Source of the DNA: Bacilli bacterium
GTDB lineage: Bacteria; Bacillota_I; Bacilli_A; RFN20; CAG-826
Direction: 5' to 3'
DNA: 64,000 bases
Assembly: GCA_035326105.1 (NCBI GenBank)
Contig: DAOKYO010000001.1
Location: 62,001 to 126,000 of the forward strand
The notes beneath the pieces were generated by a model. That model was not told where the DNA came from. It made no database searches and worked only from the letters and a program-made list of their open reading frames with translations. Each line of letters starts with the position of its first letter. The stretch's first letter is position 1. The position numbers were made by a program, and so were the translations under genes. This document shows, piece by piece, positions 16,786 to 26,281 of the stretch.

Positions 16786-16830
16786 TCTCCTTGTTTTCTT
16801 GAAGGTGGTTAAGCAAGGACAACACCTTCG
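16786..16830 (-). promoter_or_regulatory. preQ1-I riboswitch
   Basis: On the minus strand, a P1 stem GAAGGTG / CACCTTC (16823-16829 and 16801-16807) encloses a loop containing CCTTG. The A-rich tail AAGAAAACAAGG follows, almost the same as the tail of the Thermoanaerobacter preQ1-I aptamer. The loop CCTTG can pair with CAAGG (16789-16793) to form the class I pseudoknot. That CAAGG is part of the AAGGAG ribosome binding site of queT, so binding should hide the site and switch off translation. Confidence 0.88.
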
Positions 16831-16839
16831 TCTGAAATA

Positions 16840-16867
16840 AGACTAGCAACTATCAAACGAATGTCAA
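16840..16867 (-). promoter_or_regulatory. Promoter of the queT-tgt-queA-queH operon
   Basis: On the minus strand, a perfect TTGACA (16862-16867) is followed after 16 bases by TAGTCT (16840-16845), which is preceded by TGC, an extended -10 arrangement. The start site would fall just before the riboswitch. Confidence 0.65.
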
Positions 16868-16880
16868 CAAAATAATGATG

Positions 16881-18317
16881 TCAAATGCGTTTTTTTAGTT
16901 CTTCTAAAACCATTTGGCTGGCTAATTTGGGGTTGGCTTTTCCTTGACTCTTCTTCATAACTTGGCCAACCAAAAATCCCAGAGCCCGGTCTTTGCCGTT
17001 GCGGTAATCATCGATTGACTGAGCATTGGCATCTAAAACTTCACTTACAATCGGCAGTAGGAAACTATCATCGCTGATTTGAATCATATGGTTGTCATTT
17101 GCGATTTTTTCCGGGTCATCCAAAGAAAGAAGCATCTTTTCAAATATTTCGCGGCCTTGTTTGTTGGATACTTTGCCCTCATTAATGATATTTACCAAAT
17201 CGGCTAAACGCTCGGGCGATATTGAAAATTCCTCAATTTTAATTATTTCACGATTAAGATAGCCACTCACATCTCCAATAATCCAATTGGCCAAAACTTT
17301 ATAGTTTTTAGTGTATTTGGCGGCTTGATCATAATAATCGGCAATTCCCTGGTCCAAAAGCAATACTGAAATATCATACTCGCTCAAGCCATAATTTGCA
17401 GTGAAGCGCCGAACTTTTTCATCGTACAACTCAGGACAGGTGGCAATAGCCGTTTTAACGAACTGCTCGGATAAGACAATCGGAGTGATGTTCGGTTCCG
17501 TAAAATACTTGTAGTCAACCGCATCCGTTTTAAGACGCATCCTGATCGTAGCCTTTTCCGCTTCATCATAACGACGTGTTTCCTGAATCACTTTTTTGCC
17601 CGCCAAGAGAATCTCTTCCTGACGTTTTACTTCATAATCAAGGGCCCGCTCAATATTGGCGATACTGTTGAGATTTTTTATTTCCACCTTAGTTCCAAAT
17701 TTTTCACTGCCAACCGGACGCAGGGAAACATTAACATCACAACGGAGCGAGCCTTCTTCCATCTTTCCATTGCTCACTCCCGAATAAGTGACGATTTCTC
17801 TAATTTTCTCAACATATTTCATCGCCTCAAGACCGCTGCGGATTTCGGGTCGAGAAACGATTTCAATTAGGGGGATACCCGCCCGGTTATAATCAAGGAG
17901 CGTGCAATCGGTTAGATGGTGCTGCATGCAGGTGTCCTCTTCCATATGTAAACGCTCAATGCCAATTCGTTTAACTGTGTCATTCACCTTTACTTCCAAA
18001 TAACCATCACGGCCAATGGGGCGCTTGTCTTGAGTAATCTGATAGCCCTTCGGCAAATCACTATAAAAATAATTTTTACGGTCAAAAACAATCGTATGAT
18101 CTATCGTCATATGTAAGGCATTACTAACTCTTATCGCATTAATTACGGCTTGTTTATTAACCGCGGGCATAATTCCCGGAAAAGCCATATCAACCGCATT
18201 TACCAGTGAGTTTGGCGCGGCGTTGAAGTCGATTGGCGCTGAAGAAAACATCTTCGATTTAGTCTTCATTTCAACATGGATTTCAAGGCCGATAACTGCT
18301 TCAAAGTTCATAATCAT
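16881..18317 (-). CDS. gatB: Asp/Glu-tRNA amidotransferase subunit B
   Basis: The 478-residue protein has the GatB signature (MNFEAVIGLEIHVEMKTKSK, DYNRAGIPLIEIVSRPEIRS, GSLRCDVNVSLRP) and the C-terminal Yqey-like tail that binds tRNA. GatB phosphorylates the misacylated aminoacyl-tRNA before amidation. Its start overlaps the gatA stop as ATGA; a second ATG two codons later is equally plausible. Since asnS is present at 27.1-28.5 kb, the complex probably serves mainly Gln-tRNA formation. Confidence 0.97.
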   Translation of the reverse strand: MIMNFEAVIGLEIHVEMKTKSKMFSSAPIDFNAAPNSLVNAVDMAFPGIMPAVNKQAVINAIRVSNALHMTIDHTIVFDRKNYFYSDLPKGYQITQDKRPIGRDGYLEVKVNDTVKRIGIERLHMEEDTCMQHHLTDCTLLDYNRAGIPLIEIVSRPEIRSGLEAMKYVEKIREIVTYSGVSNGKMEEGSLRCDVNVSLRPVGSEKFGTKVEIKNLNSIANIERALDYEVKRQEEILLAGKKVIQETRRYDEAEKATIRMRLKTDAVDYKYFTEPNITPIVLSEQFVKTAIATCPELYDEKVRRFTANYGLSEYDISVLLLDQGIADYYDQAAKYTKNYKVLANWIIGDVSGYLNREIIKIEEFSISPERLADLVNIINEGKVSNKQGREIFEKMLLSLDDPEKIANDNHMIQISDDSFLLPIVSEVLDANAQSIDDYRNGKDRALGFLVGQVMKKSQGKANPKLASQMVLEELKKRI

Positions 18318-19777
18318 TCATCCCTCCCGCTGCATAGTCCCTTAAGGCCGGTTATTTGTTCAGCCACTAAAGCAATCGACAAAACGGTACTTTCTTCAAA
18401 GGGGCGTCCCATAATATTAATACCGAGAGGCATACCTTTTTCGATTGATAAAGGAATCGTAATTGACGGCAAGCCGGCAAAATTTCCCAATGCCAGATGA
18501 TTGTCGGCAACTAGGTAAGTATCGGATAATTTGTCGGCATCTTCATGAAATAACGGGGCAATTGACGGAGCCGCCGGAAGGATAATCGAGTCATTGTCGG
18601 CGAGGATGGAATTAACCGCGTCCACAATTAATTTTCGCGCTTTCTGTGCTCTTAAGAACAGCACTTCTTGATTTTCCTTCATAAGCGCGAAACTGCCAAT
18701 CACAAAGCGGCGCTTAATAAGTTCGGAGAAACCCTTTGTCCGAGCGTTGGTCATAACTTCTTCATAGGTGCTTCCGCCGAAGCGAGGGCCAAATTTAACC
18801 CCGTCTAAATTCGCATTATTACTCGTAGCTTCCGCACAGGAAATAACAATATATGTCGGATAGATGGCATTGAGAAGTTTAGCATCCATTTTGACATGAT
18901 TAATATGCGCTCCTTCAGCCGCCAATTTATCCAGTAAGGAATTAAAATCATTAAGATTTTGTTTATCTTTAATGGAGCTGACTATATTGTCAATAACGGC
19001 TAATTCTTTTCCCTTAACGCCCGAAAAAGAAGCGCTGTATTTTTCCACTTTCCGTGAAGAGGAAGTAGCATCCTTGTCATCGCGACCGGCTAAAACCTCA
19101 AGCGCTAAAGCGGCATCGAGCACGGAACGGGTAAAATATCCGACGTGATCAAGCGAAGGGGCAAAAGGAAAGAGCCCAAAACGAGAAATCCGTCCCCAGG
19201 TTGGTTTGAAGCCAACCAGGCCACCAAAAGAAGCCGGTTTACGAACCGAATCTCCGGTATCCGAGCCCAAGGCAAAAGGAACTATTCCCGCCGCAACGGC
19301 GGCGGCCGAGCCACAGGAAGAACCACCCATCATTCGTTCGTGTTTCTTGTCCCACGGATTATAGGTAATGCCTTTATGTCCAGTCGTTCCGCTTCCTCCC
19401 ATCGCTAGTTCATCAAGCGTGGTTTTACCAATCAGAACCGCCCCTTGCTTCTTAAGACGAGCAACCACTTCAGCGTCGAAGACCGGGCGGTAGCCATTTA
19501 ATATATCTGAACTGGCGGTACTTTCAACATTCTGTGTTGAGTAATTGTCTTTTACTAAAACCGGAATTCCCCAAAAAGGGGCATCCGCTTGAGGCTCACC
19601 AAGGCTTGATGCCGCCTCCAAAGCTTCCTTCTCCATTGAAGCTTCTAAAACGTTATTTTCATCTTCCTTTAAAAGCCGGATTGCTTCTTGAACAAGTTCT
19701 AAAGGAGTGACTTCCCTTTTAATTAGTAAATCATGCAGTTCGGCTACGGAATAAAGTGAATATTTTTTCATAATCAT
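18314..19777 (-). CDS. gatA: Asp/Glu-tRNA amidotransferase subunit A
   Basis: The 487-residue amidase releases ammonia from glutamine for the complex. The catalytic triad is visible: Lys in PVLVKDNY, and the two Ser in MGGSSCGSAAAVAAG and ALGSDTGDSVRKPAS. Length is normal. It begins in an ATGA overlap with the gatC stop and ends in an overlap with gatB. Confidence 0.97.
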   Translation of the reverse strand: MIMKKYSLYSVAELHDLLIKREVTPLELVQEAIRLLKEDENNVLEASMEKEALEAASSLGEPQADAPFWGIPVLVKDNYSTQNVESTASSDILNGYRPVFDAEVVARLKKQGAVLIGKTTLDELAMGGSGTTGHKGITYNPWDKKHERMMGGSSCGSAAAVAAGIVPFALGSDTGDSVRKPASFGGLVGFKPTWGRISRFGLFPFAPSLDHVGYFTRSVLDAALALEVLAGRDDKDATSSSRKVEKYSASFSGVKGKELAVIDNIVSSIKDKQNLNDFNSLLDKLAAEGAHINHVKMDAKLLNAIYPTYIVISCAEATSNNANLDGVKFGPRFGGSTYEEVMTNARTKGFSELIKRRFVIGSFALMKENQEVLFLRAQKARKLIVDAVNSILADNDSIILPAAPSIAPLFHEDADKLSDTYLVADNHLALGNFAGLPSITIPLSIEKGMPLGINIMGRPFEESTVLSIALVAEQITGLKGLCSGRDE

Positions 19778-20070
19778 CCTACCACCTTGGGAAGTTTGAT
19801 TTGATTATCAAGTACTTCTGAAGCATTACGAAGCACCTCTTTTACCGGAAGAGGTTCGGTGGGGACATCCTCCCGCATAAAGTCGGTTTCACTCGCAAAC
19901 GGAAAGGTCATCGGTTGAGCATCATCCACTCCGTCGATATGTCCAATTAAATCCATCTGGCGCGTAATGATTTTAAACTCGTCGAAGAGTTTAGCGTATT
20001 GCTCATCGCTCATATCGAACATTAATCTTTGAGCGGCATCTTTTAAAACATCAATTGTAATTTCTTTCAT
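19774..20070 (-). CDS. gatC: Asp/Glu-tRNA amidotransferase subunit C
   Basis: The 98-residue helical linker subunit stabilises GatA and GatB. The tail motif (AQPMTFPFASETDFMREDVP) is characteristic. Length is normal. It follows ligA by ten bases and overlaps gatA. Confidence 0.93.
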   Translation of the reverse strand: MKEITIDVLKDAAQRLMFDMSDEQYAKLFDEFKIITRQMDLIGHIDGVDDAQPMTFPFASETDFMREDVPTEPLPVKEVLRNASEVLDNQIKLPKVVG

Positions 20071-20080
20071 ATAAAGTCCT

Positions 20081-22072
20081 CTACATTCCTAAATGAGATA
20101 TAAACTCGTCTTCATCCATCGTTAGCACACCTAATTTTTGCGCCTTGTCCAATTTGCTTCCCGCCTCATTGCCGTAAATGACAATGTCCGTTGCTTTGGA
20201 GACACTTCCGCTGACATGAGCTCCAAGATTTTCTAGCATCTCCGTTGCTTCGCGGCGGCCATATTTTTCAAGTGTGCCCGTTAAAACAACCGTTTTATTC
20301 GAAAAGAAAGAATCGCTTCGAACCATCGGCCCTAAATAGTTCATATTTACACCAACATTATCAAGGCCCTTAATCATTGCCCTATTATGCTCATCATGGG
20401 CATAGTCAATGATTGATTGGGCGGCCACCGGTCCGATATCATCAATCGCACATAGTTCATCATACTCCGCTTCTAACAAGCGATTAAGCGATAAATATTT
20501 AATTGCGAGAATTTTAGCGGTTTTCTCCCCAATTTCACGAATTCCCAGTCCAAATATGAGCCGCTCAAGCGATTGATTCTTTGACGCTTCAATGGCCAAT
20601 AGAAGATTATCGATTGACTTGTGCGAGAAACCATCCATCTCAATGATAGCTTCCCGATGCTCATTTAAATGATAAATGCTTGGAATATCTACTAAGAAAT
20701 GTTCATTAAAGAAGAGTTCGATAATTTTTTCTCCGAGTCCATCAATGTCCATAGCCGGACGAGATGCAAAATGGATCAGAGCTTCAACATTTCGGGCCGG
20801 GCAATTTTCATTGGGGCAAAAATGCATTGCTTCAACTTTTATCAACGGCGTACCACACTCTGGACAATGGGTAATCATCGCAAAAGGTTTCTCATCGCCA
20901 GTTCTTTTTCCCTGCGAAACCCCAACCACTTCCGGAATGACATCGCCGGCTTTTCTTAAGATTACCTGATCGCCCACGCGAAGTTCGCGTTCTAAGATGA
21001 AATCCTCGTTATGTAGAGTTGCTCTTTGAACTAAAGATCCCGCTACCCGTACAGGGGAAAGAACCGCGTTGGGAGTTATTTTCCCCGTTCTTCCGACAGT
21101 GAAAACAATATCTTTTAAAGTCGTGGTTACCTCTTCGGGTGGAAATTTGTAGGCAATAGCCCAACGAGGAGTTTTAGCGGTATATCCCAGCACATCCCAA
21201 TCATCGATGTTATCAACTTTAACCACGATACCATCAATATCATAAGCAAGCGTTGGCCGCTTTAAGGTATATTCTTTTATGTACTCTAAAACCTCTTCAA
21301 TTCCATTACAAATTCTTCGTTCAGGGTTTGTTCTAAAACCAAGTTTTTGAATAAAATTAAGTGCTTCGCTGTGTGAATGAACTTTAAATTCGTCAGCATT
21401 GACGAAATAGTACCAATAGGCATCCAGTTTCCTTGAGGCCGCAACCGAACTATCGAGGTTACGAATACTCCCCGCAGCGGCATTGCGGGCATTGGCAAAA
21501 AGCGGTTTCCCATCGCTACTTTGAAGGCGATTTAACTCATTCAAAGAGGCTTTCGGCATATAAACTTCCCCTCTGACTTCTAAAGGGGCGCTTACGGATA
21601 TTTTAGTTGGAATCGACTTGATAGTAATGACGTTGCTGGTCACATCTTCACCTACGTCACCATCGCCTCTAGTAGCCGCGTAATTGAGTCGTCCGTCTCC
21701 ATAGTCGAGGCTCATGGCCAGCCCATCAATTTTCATTTCCGCCATATATTTAATTGGACCATCCGTGCCTAACAGCTCTTTTACCCGGTGATCGAAATCA
21801 ATCATTTCGTCCTCATTAAAAGCATTCGCCAATGATATCATCCGGCGTTTATGCTTCACTTTTTTGAACTCGCTTATTACTTGACCACCCACTCTTTGCG
21901 AAGGGGAAAGCGCATCGTAGGCTTCGGGATGTTCTTTTTCAAGCATCGTAAGTTCATTCATGAGCCGATCATATTCTGCATCACTGACCGATGGATTATC
22001 AAGTACGTAATACTCGTAATTGAATTTTTCTAATGTGGCGCGCAACTCTTTTATACGAAGCAAATCATTCAT
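20081..22072 (-). CDS. ligA: NAD-dependent DNA ligase LigA
   Basis: The 663-residue enzyme seals nicks using NAD+. Domains in order are the Ia domain with YYVLDNPSVSDAEYDRLM, the adenylation domain with catalytic Lys114 in KIDG, the OB fold, the Cys4 zinc finger (CPECG ... CPNENC), helix-hairpin-helix repeats (IDDIGPVAAQSII) and a C-terminal BRCT domain (VVLTGTLEKYGRREATEMLE). Length is normal. The ATG overlaps the pcrA stop (ATGA). Confidence 0.98.
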   Translation of the reverse strand: MNDLLRIKELRATLEKFNYEYYVLDNPSVSDAEYDRLMNELTMLEKEHPEAYDALSPSQRVGGQVISEFKKVKHKRRMISLANAFNEDEMIDFDHRVKELLGTDGPIKYMAEMKIDGLAMSLDYGDGRLNYAATRGDGDVGEDVTSNVITIKSIPTKISVSAPLEVRGEVYMPKASLNELNRLQSSDGKPLFANARNAAAGSIRNLDSSVAASRKLDAYWYYFVNADEFKVHSHSEALNFIQKLGFRTNPERRICNGIEEVLEYIKEYTLKRPTLAYDIDGIVVKVDNIDDWDVLGYTAKTPRWAIAYKFPPEEVTTTLKDIVFTVGRTGKITPNAVLSPVRVAGSLVQRATLHNEDFILERELRVGDQVILRKAGDVIPEVVGVSQGKRTGDEKPFAMITHCPECGTPLIKVEAMHFCPNENCPARNVEALIHFASRPAMDIDGLGEKIIELFFNEHFLVDIPSIYHLNEHREAIIEMDGFSHKSIDNLLLAIEASKNQSLERLIFGLGIREIGEKTAKILAIKYLSLNRLLEAEYDELCAIDDIGPVAAQSIIDYAHDEHNRAMIKGLDNVGVNMNYLGPMVRSDSFFSNKTVVLTGTLEKYGRREATEMLENLGAHVSGSVSKATDIVIYGNEAGSKLDKAQKLGVLTMDEDEFISHLGM

Positions 22073-24279
22073 GAAAGATCACCTTCATTCTTTACCTTTT
22101 CCAAAGATGGATGGTTGGCCATCATGCGCTTGCGGCCAACAGTCTCGAAATCAACATCAAGAATACTATTGTCGATAACTTCAATTACTCGCCCGCGGCC
22201 AAAGACTTTGTGATAAAGATAATCGCCTTTTTGCCACGTTTCCCCGTTAACTTTTTTATCTTCCGTCGGTTTTGATCCGCCGCCAAACTTCTTATCCGTA
22301 AATAGCGGCGTATCATCGCTTAATGACGAGTGATAGTTACGATGAATTTCAAAGTCAAGCTTTGCTTCTTTAAAGAAGCGACTGGGAATTTTTTTAGCCT
22401 GGAGCACATATGAATAATCGGCATTACAGGATAAATATAACCTTTTTTCCGCCCGAGTAAAAGCCACATAACATAAGCGGCGTTCTTCCTCCAGCCCAAT
22501 ATAGCCGTTTTCCTCTAAACTACGATTGCTGGGAAAAACGCCTTCGTTTAATCCAACCACAAAAACATATGGATATTCTAGACCCTTCGCCGTATGGACC
22601 GTCATCAGCGATACGAAATCTCCACTTCCCATTTCGTCCTGGGCACTTTGCAAAGTTATATTGTTAAGATAATCGATAAACGTTCCGTCTTGATTGTTTT
22701 TTATATAATTCAGTGCATCACTAAATAAAGCTTCAATGTTTTCCAGCCGCTCGGGTCCCTCTTCCTTATCTTCAATTAAATAATCAAAATATCCAACTTC
22801 GCGAATGTATTCACGCAGAATATCGGAAAATATTTCCTGATTGGCATTCAATTTTTTGGCGTAAAAGTCAATAGTCTTAGCTAGAGAGGTCAAGTTCGTC
22901 AATAGTTTCTCTCGCAGCGAACTCTGAAATTCATCCTTATAAAATAAAAGATATTCCAATAAAGAATATTCATTTTTTCTTGCTTCATCCTTTAATAAAG
23001 CCAGTGATTTCTCACCAACGTTGCGCCGGGGAACATTCACCACTCTTTCAAAGGAAATGTCATCTTTCGCATTGATCAACAGATGCCAATAAGCAACAAC
23101 ATCTTTGATCTCCTTCCGTTGATAAAATCGAATACCGCCATATATGACATAGGGAATATGCCGATTGGTAAACGCCGTTTCAAACGGAAGCGTCAAATAA
23201 CTAGAACGATATAATAAGGCCACTTTTTTATAAGAAAATTCCGGATCGATGGCCTTCAAACTATTGATTTGGTCGGCCACCCAAGAGGCTTCTTCGTCGC
23301 CGGAAAATGTTCGCTTAATAACCACCGGATTACCCTTTTCATTTTCGGTAAAAAGGTCTTTTTTAACCCGCTTTTTATTATTGTCAATCAGTCGGTTGGC
23401 CGCTTCGAGAATGCTTTGAGTAGAACGGTAGTTACGATCAAGAATAATGGTTTCTAGTGCTGGAAAACGCTTGTCAATATCAAGGATAATGTTTTGATTT
23501 GCTCCCCGCCACGTATAGATTGTCTGATCGGGATCGCCAACCACATATAAGGCTGTTGTTGGTTTAAGCAGATAAGTAAGAAGCTGGAACTGAACATCAT
23601 TTGTATCTTGGAACTCATCAATCAATATGTGCTGATAGCGATTTTGCCACTTAATGCGCGTGGAAGGAAAATCACGAAGAATTTGAATGGCCTTCAACAG
23701 CAAATCATCAAAATCAAGCATAAACATCGCCGCTAAGCGCGACTCATATAATGACCAAAGGTGGCGGCATTCTTTTTCTCGCGGAAAGCGTTCTACTTTG
23801 CTCTCAGTATCATCATCCGGATAGAGGCCCAACATTTTTTTATTGGAAAGATATGCTAAAGACAATTTGATGATTTCATCGGATTTTTGATACCCTTCTT
23901 CACTAGCTATCGTCTTCATTAAGCGCTTTTGATCATCTTCATCTAAAATAGTAAAGGTCGACGGGTAGCCAATATTGGTAATCTCTTCACGCAAAAAACG
24001 AGCGCAAAAAGAATGGAAAGTCATGACTTTTAAATACGCGCCCATATCTTCGGGAACTAGCGTTTTAGCCCGTTCGCGCATTTCATTCGCCACTTTGTTA
24101 GTAAACGTGATGGCGAGTATATTCCAAGGGCGAACTTTCATTTCTTCAACCAAAAAGGCAATACGATATGTTAAGACCCGGGTCTTACCGCTCCCGGCTC
24201 CGGCAATTATCCGTACATTTTGTGAGGCCGTAGTTACAGCTTCATATTGGCGCTCATTTAATAATTTTTGAAAATCCAT
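22069..24279 (-). CDS. pcrA: ATP-dependent 3'-5' DNA helicase PcrA/UvrD family
   Basis: The 736-residue SF1A helicase acts in repair and in clearing replication blocks. It has the Q motif (LNERQYEAVTT), Walker A GAGSGKT (residues 27-33), motif II DEFQDTND, motif III VVGDPDQTIYTWRGA, motif V (LMTVHTAKGLEYPYVFV) and motif VI (EERRLCYVAFTRAEKRL), then a C-terminal Tudor-like segment (WQKGDYLYHKVFGRGRVIEV) that binds RNA polymerase in PcrA. The ATG at 24279 matches the family start; a GTG four codons upstream is an alternative. It heads the pcrA-ligA-gatCAB operon. Confidence 0.96.
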   Translation of the reverse strand: MDFQKLLNERQYEAVTTASQNVRIIAGAGSGKTRVLTYRIAFLVEEMKVRPWNILAITFTNKVANEMRERAKTLVPEDMGAYLKVMTFHSFCARFLREEITNIGYPSTFTILDEDDQKRLMKTIASEEGYQKSDEIIKLSLAYLSNKKMLGLYPDDDTESKVERFPREKECRHLWSLYESRLAAMFMLDFDDLLLKAIQILRDFPSTRIKWQNRYQHILIDEFQDTNDVQFQLLTYLLKPTTALYVVGDPDQTIYTWRGANQNIILDIDKRFPALETIILDRNYRSTQSILEAANRLIDNNKKRVKKDLFTENEKGNPVVIKRTFSGDEEASWVADQINSLKAIDPEFSYKKVALLYRSSYLTLPFETAFTNRHIPYVIYGGIRFYQRKEIKDVVAYWHLLINAKDDISFERVVNVPRRNVGEKSLALLKDEARKNEYSLLEYLLFYKDEFQSSLREKLLTNLTSLAKTIDFYAKKLNANQEIFSDILREYIREVGYFDYLIEDKEEGPERLENIEALFSDALNYIKNNQDGTFIDYLNNITLQSAQDEMGSGDFVSLMTVHTAKGLEYPYVFVVGLNEGVFPSNRSLEENGYIGLEEERRLCYVAFTRAEKRLYLSCNADYSYVLQAKKIPSRFFKEAKLDFEIHRNYHSSLSDDTPLFTDKKFGGGSKPTEDKKVNGETWQKGDYLYHKVFGRGRVIEVIDNSILDVDFETVGRKRMMANHPSLEKVKNEGDLS

Positions 24280-24309
24280 CTTTAATACCACTCTTTAAAT
24301 AACTTCATT

Positions 24310-24318
24310 ATTTTACCA
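24310..24318 (-). promoter_or_regulatory. Possible extended -10 promoter for pcrA
   Basis: On the minus strand, TGGTAAAAT fits an extended -10 element about 30 bases before the pcrA start. No good -35 is seen at 16-18 bases, so this is weak. Confidence 0.35.
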
Positions 24319-24363
24319 TATTTAGGAAGGGTATTGATAGCCAAAGGCCAAATTAAAATGAGC

Positions 24364-24774
24364 TTATTCAACAATGAAATCTTTAATGTTCGCTGCGCCC
24401 GTAATGCGTTTTTTTGCCTCTTTGTTTTCAATGACAAAAAGGGTGGGGGTTCCGATAATTTTTAAATCAAAAATATTATTTGCCGGATAAAAGATACTTA
24501 TTCCGCTTTCACGCGGAATGCTTGGATCAAACTCGATTAAGAATAGCGAATTTTTCCCGTCTAGAATGTATTCAAGAATGTGATTTTTTATTTGCTCACA
24601 ATAGGGACAAGTATAAGAAAAAATATAACCATAATAATTTAGTTCCTGTTGAAGCAAAAGATCCATCCAACTGATGACAAGCTCCTTGGGATAGTCTTCA
24701 AGGAATGCCCTTGGGTGATGGCATGATATCAATAAGGTACACAATATAAATATGCGGATAATACGTTTCATCAT
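24364..24774 (-). CDS. Thioredoxin-fold lipoprotein (thiol-disulfide exchange)
   Basis: The 136-residue product begins with a lipoprotein signal (hydrophobic IIRIFILCTLLISC, lipid-modified C18). It has a CPYC active site at residues 56-59 preceded by aromatic residues, and a TPT cis-proline motif (IIGTPTLFVIENKEAKKR) about 60 residues later, so it has a compact thioredoxin fold. It would act outside the membrane on protein thiols; the partner is unknown. No good ribosome binding site is visible; the start at 24774 is chosen for the signal peptide, and a longer version from 24801 is possible. It is divergent from the next gene. Confidence 0.7.
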   Translation of the reverse strand: MMKRIIRIFILCTLLISCHHPRAFLEDYPKELVISWMDLLLQQELNYYGYIFSYTCPYCEQIKNHILEYILDGKNSLFLIEFDPSIPRESGISIFYPANNIFDLKIIGTPTLFVIENKEAKKRITGAANIKDFIVE

Positions 24775-24837
24775 TATGAAAGTAGTTGCCAAACTTTCCA
24801 TTAGTTAAAAATCATAGTGAAGTGATAAAATATTTAT

Positions 24838-25731
24838 GTGAAAGTAAAAGAAACCTTACTGGAAAATATGTCGATGATGGCTCTTTTCAGCGCCATCAAC
24901 GTTATCGCTGCCGTAATAACGGCTTTTTTACCGGCATCCGGGTTATTTTTGCTTTTATTCTTGCCCTTGGTATCAACGGTAGTTACGCTCTATGGAAAAA
25001 TCAAGTACTATCCAATATATTGCGTGGCTACACTTTTTTTGTCTTTTCTATTAACCATGCAAGAACCGGAAATAACTATTTTTTATATATTTCCGTCTCT
25101 TCTCGTCGGGCTTCTTTTCGGCTACCTAATAAAAAGGAAGATTGCCAGTCAATGGATAATCATCCTTGTAACTATCTTACAAACTTTGCTAACAGCTGCT
25201 TCCCTCCCCATTATAAAACTTATATATGAGGTTGATATGGTATCCACTTTTTTAGTTTTCTTTCATCTTTCATCTTTTTCGCATCCTAACGATATCGTGC
25301 CCCTTTTTATTCTTATAATATCTTTGGTTCAAACCACTTTCACTTTTATGATATTAAGCGAGGATTTGCCCAAAATTGGGATTAAAACCAACAACCGTGT
25401 CAGTAAGTATAATTTCTTTTTCGCGATTGGCTTTTACTTATTATCCATAATTTCATCATTTACCTATCAGCCACTTACTCTGCCCCTTTTACTGATAAGT
25501 ACTTTTTTTGGCATCCTGACCATTATAATCAGCATTGGCATTCACTATTATCCAACATTGATCAGTGTCGGAATAAGTATTCCCATTACACTGGTTATTC
25601 TCGCTCTCAGTGACAGCTTTTTGCCATCGACAGCTAAAATTGTAATTGCTTTTTCATTCATCTTTTTCAGTAATATCACGTATCTTTTTGGTTTTTATTT
25701 GCTAAATAGACATACTTTTTCTAAAATGTAG
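24838..25731 (+). CDS. Multi-pass membrane protein, possibly DUF2232/YybS-like
   Basis: The 297-residue product is almost entirely hydrophobic with about eight predicted helices, spaced in pairs with short loops. The N-terminal half resembles the ECF S-component-like YybS/DUF2232 family (LFSAINVIAAVITAFLPASG, LVSTVVTLYGKIKYYP), but there is no decisive motif. It starts with GTG at 24838 with no clear ribosome binding site; MSMMALF eleven codons in is another start. It is followed closely by two more membrane proteins on the same strand. Function unknown. Confidence 0.6.
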   Translation: MKVKETLLENMSMMALFSAINVIAAVITAFLPASGLFLLLFLPLVSTVVTLYGKIKYYPIYCVATLFLSFLLTMQEPEITIFYIFPSLLVGLLFGYLIKRKIASQWIIILVTILQTLLTAASLPIIKLIYEVDMVSTFLVFFHLSSFSHPNDIVPLFILIISLVQTTFTFMILSEDLPKIGIKTNNRVSKYNFFFAIGFYLLSIISSFTYQPLTLPLLLISTFFGILTIIISIGIHYYPTLISVGISIPITLVILALSDSFLPSTAKIVIAFSFIFFSNITYLFGFYLLNRHTFSKM

Positions 25732-25749
25732 TTTAAAGAGGGAAATAAT

Positions 25750-26271
25750 ATGCTCGATTTTTTCAAGAAGATGGGTCAAGGAGTCCTCACGATTCTCGCT
25801 TTACCGCTGATTGTTGTTGTCCTGGCGGTTGGTTTTGTTTGGGCTTTATTAACCTATTTGTTAATGCTGCTAAAAGCCATCTTTATATTTTTTCGTGGCG
25901 GGAGAATTTTTGAGCCGACCGAAAGAGATCGGAAGGCAGCGGAAGAATTGGCCCGGCAGGGAAGAAATAATCAAGCTATGGGTCCGTCCCAAAACGCTCA
26001 ACAACCGCTCTATGTAAATAACGCCACTTTTTATGGCGCCCAACTCCCTCCCAATACGCAATTTAACGGCGTTAACATTCCGCAAAATTATAACGGTGCT
26101 TATCCTCCCGGGTATAGCGGTCAAATAAATAACGGATATCCTCAAAACAATGGTCAACCCGGATATATAGACCAGTCCGGTATGTACCCCGGTATTTCCC
26201 AAAACAATGCCAACAACCGGCCTATGAATGTCATCGAAAATCAAGTAGATGAAGACAAGAACAGAAAATAA
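25750..26271 (+). CDS. Membrane-anchored protein with Asn/Gln/Pro/Gly-rich tail, unknown function
   Basis: The 173-residue product has a long hydrophobic segment at residues about 11-47 (one or two helices), then a short charged stretch (EPTERDRKAAEELARQGR), then about 100 residues of low-complexity sequence rich in Asn, Gln, Pro, Gly and Tyr (GAYPPGYSGQINNGYPQNNG). The tail looks disordered. It begins 18 bases after the upstream membrane gene with an AGAGGGAA site, and leads into the next by about 10 bases, so the three probably form one operon. I do not recognise the family. Confidence 0.65.
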   Translation: MLDFFKKMGQGVLTILALPLIVVVLAVGFVWALLTYLLMLLKAIFIFFRGGRIFEPTERDRKAAEELARQGRNNQAMGPSQNAQQPLYVNNATFYGAQLPPNTQFNGVNIPQNYNGAYPPGYSGQINNGYPQNNGQPGYIDQSGMYPGISQNNANNRPMNVIENQVDEDKNRK

Positions 26272-26281
26272 GGGAACGATT

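Noticed and set aside
1707..19777. Mycoplasma-type genetic code (TGA as Trp)
   Set aside because: TGA ends several genes at ATGA junctions (adk-map, gatC-gatA-gatB) and conserved Trp positions use TGG, so the standard code applies.
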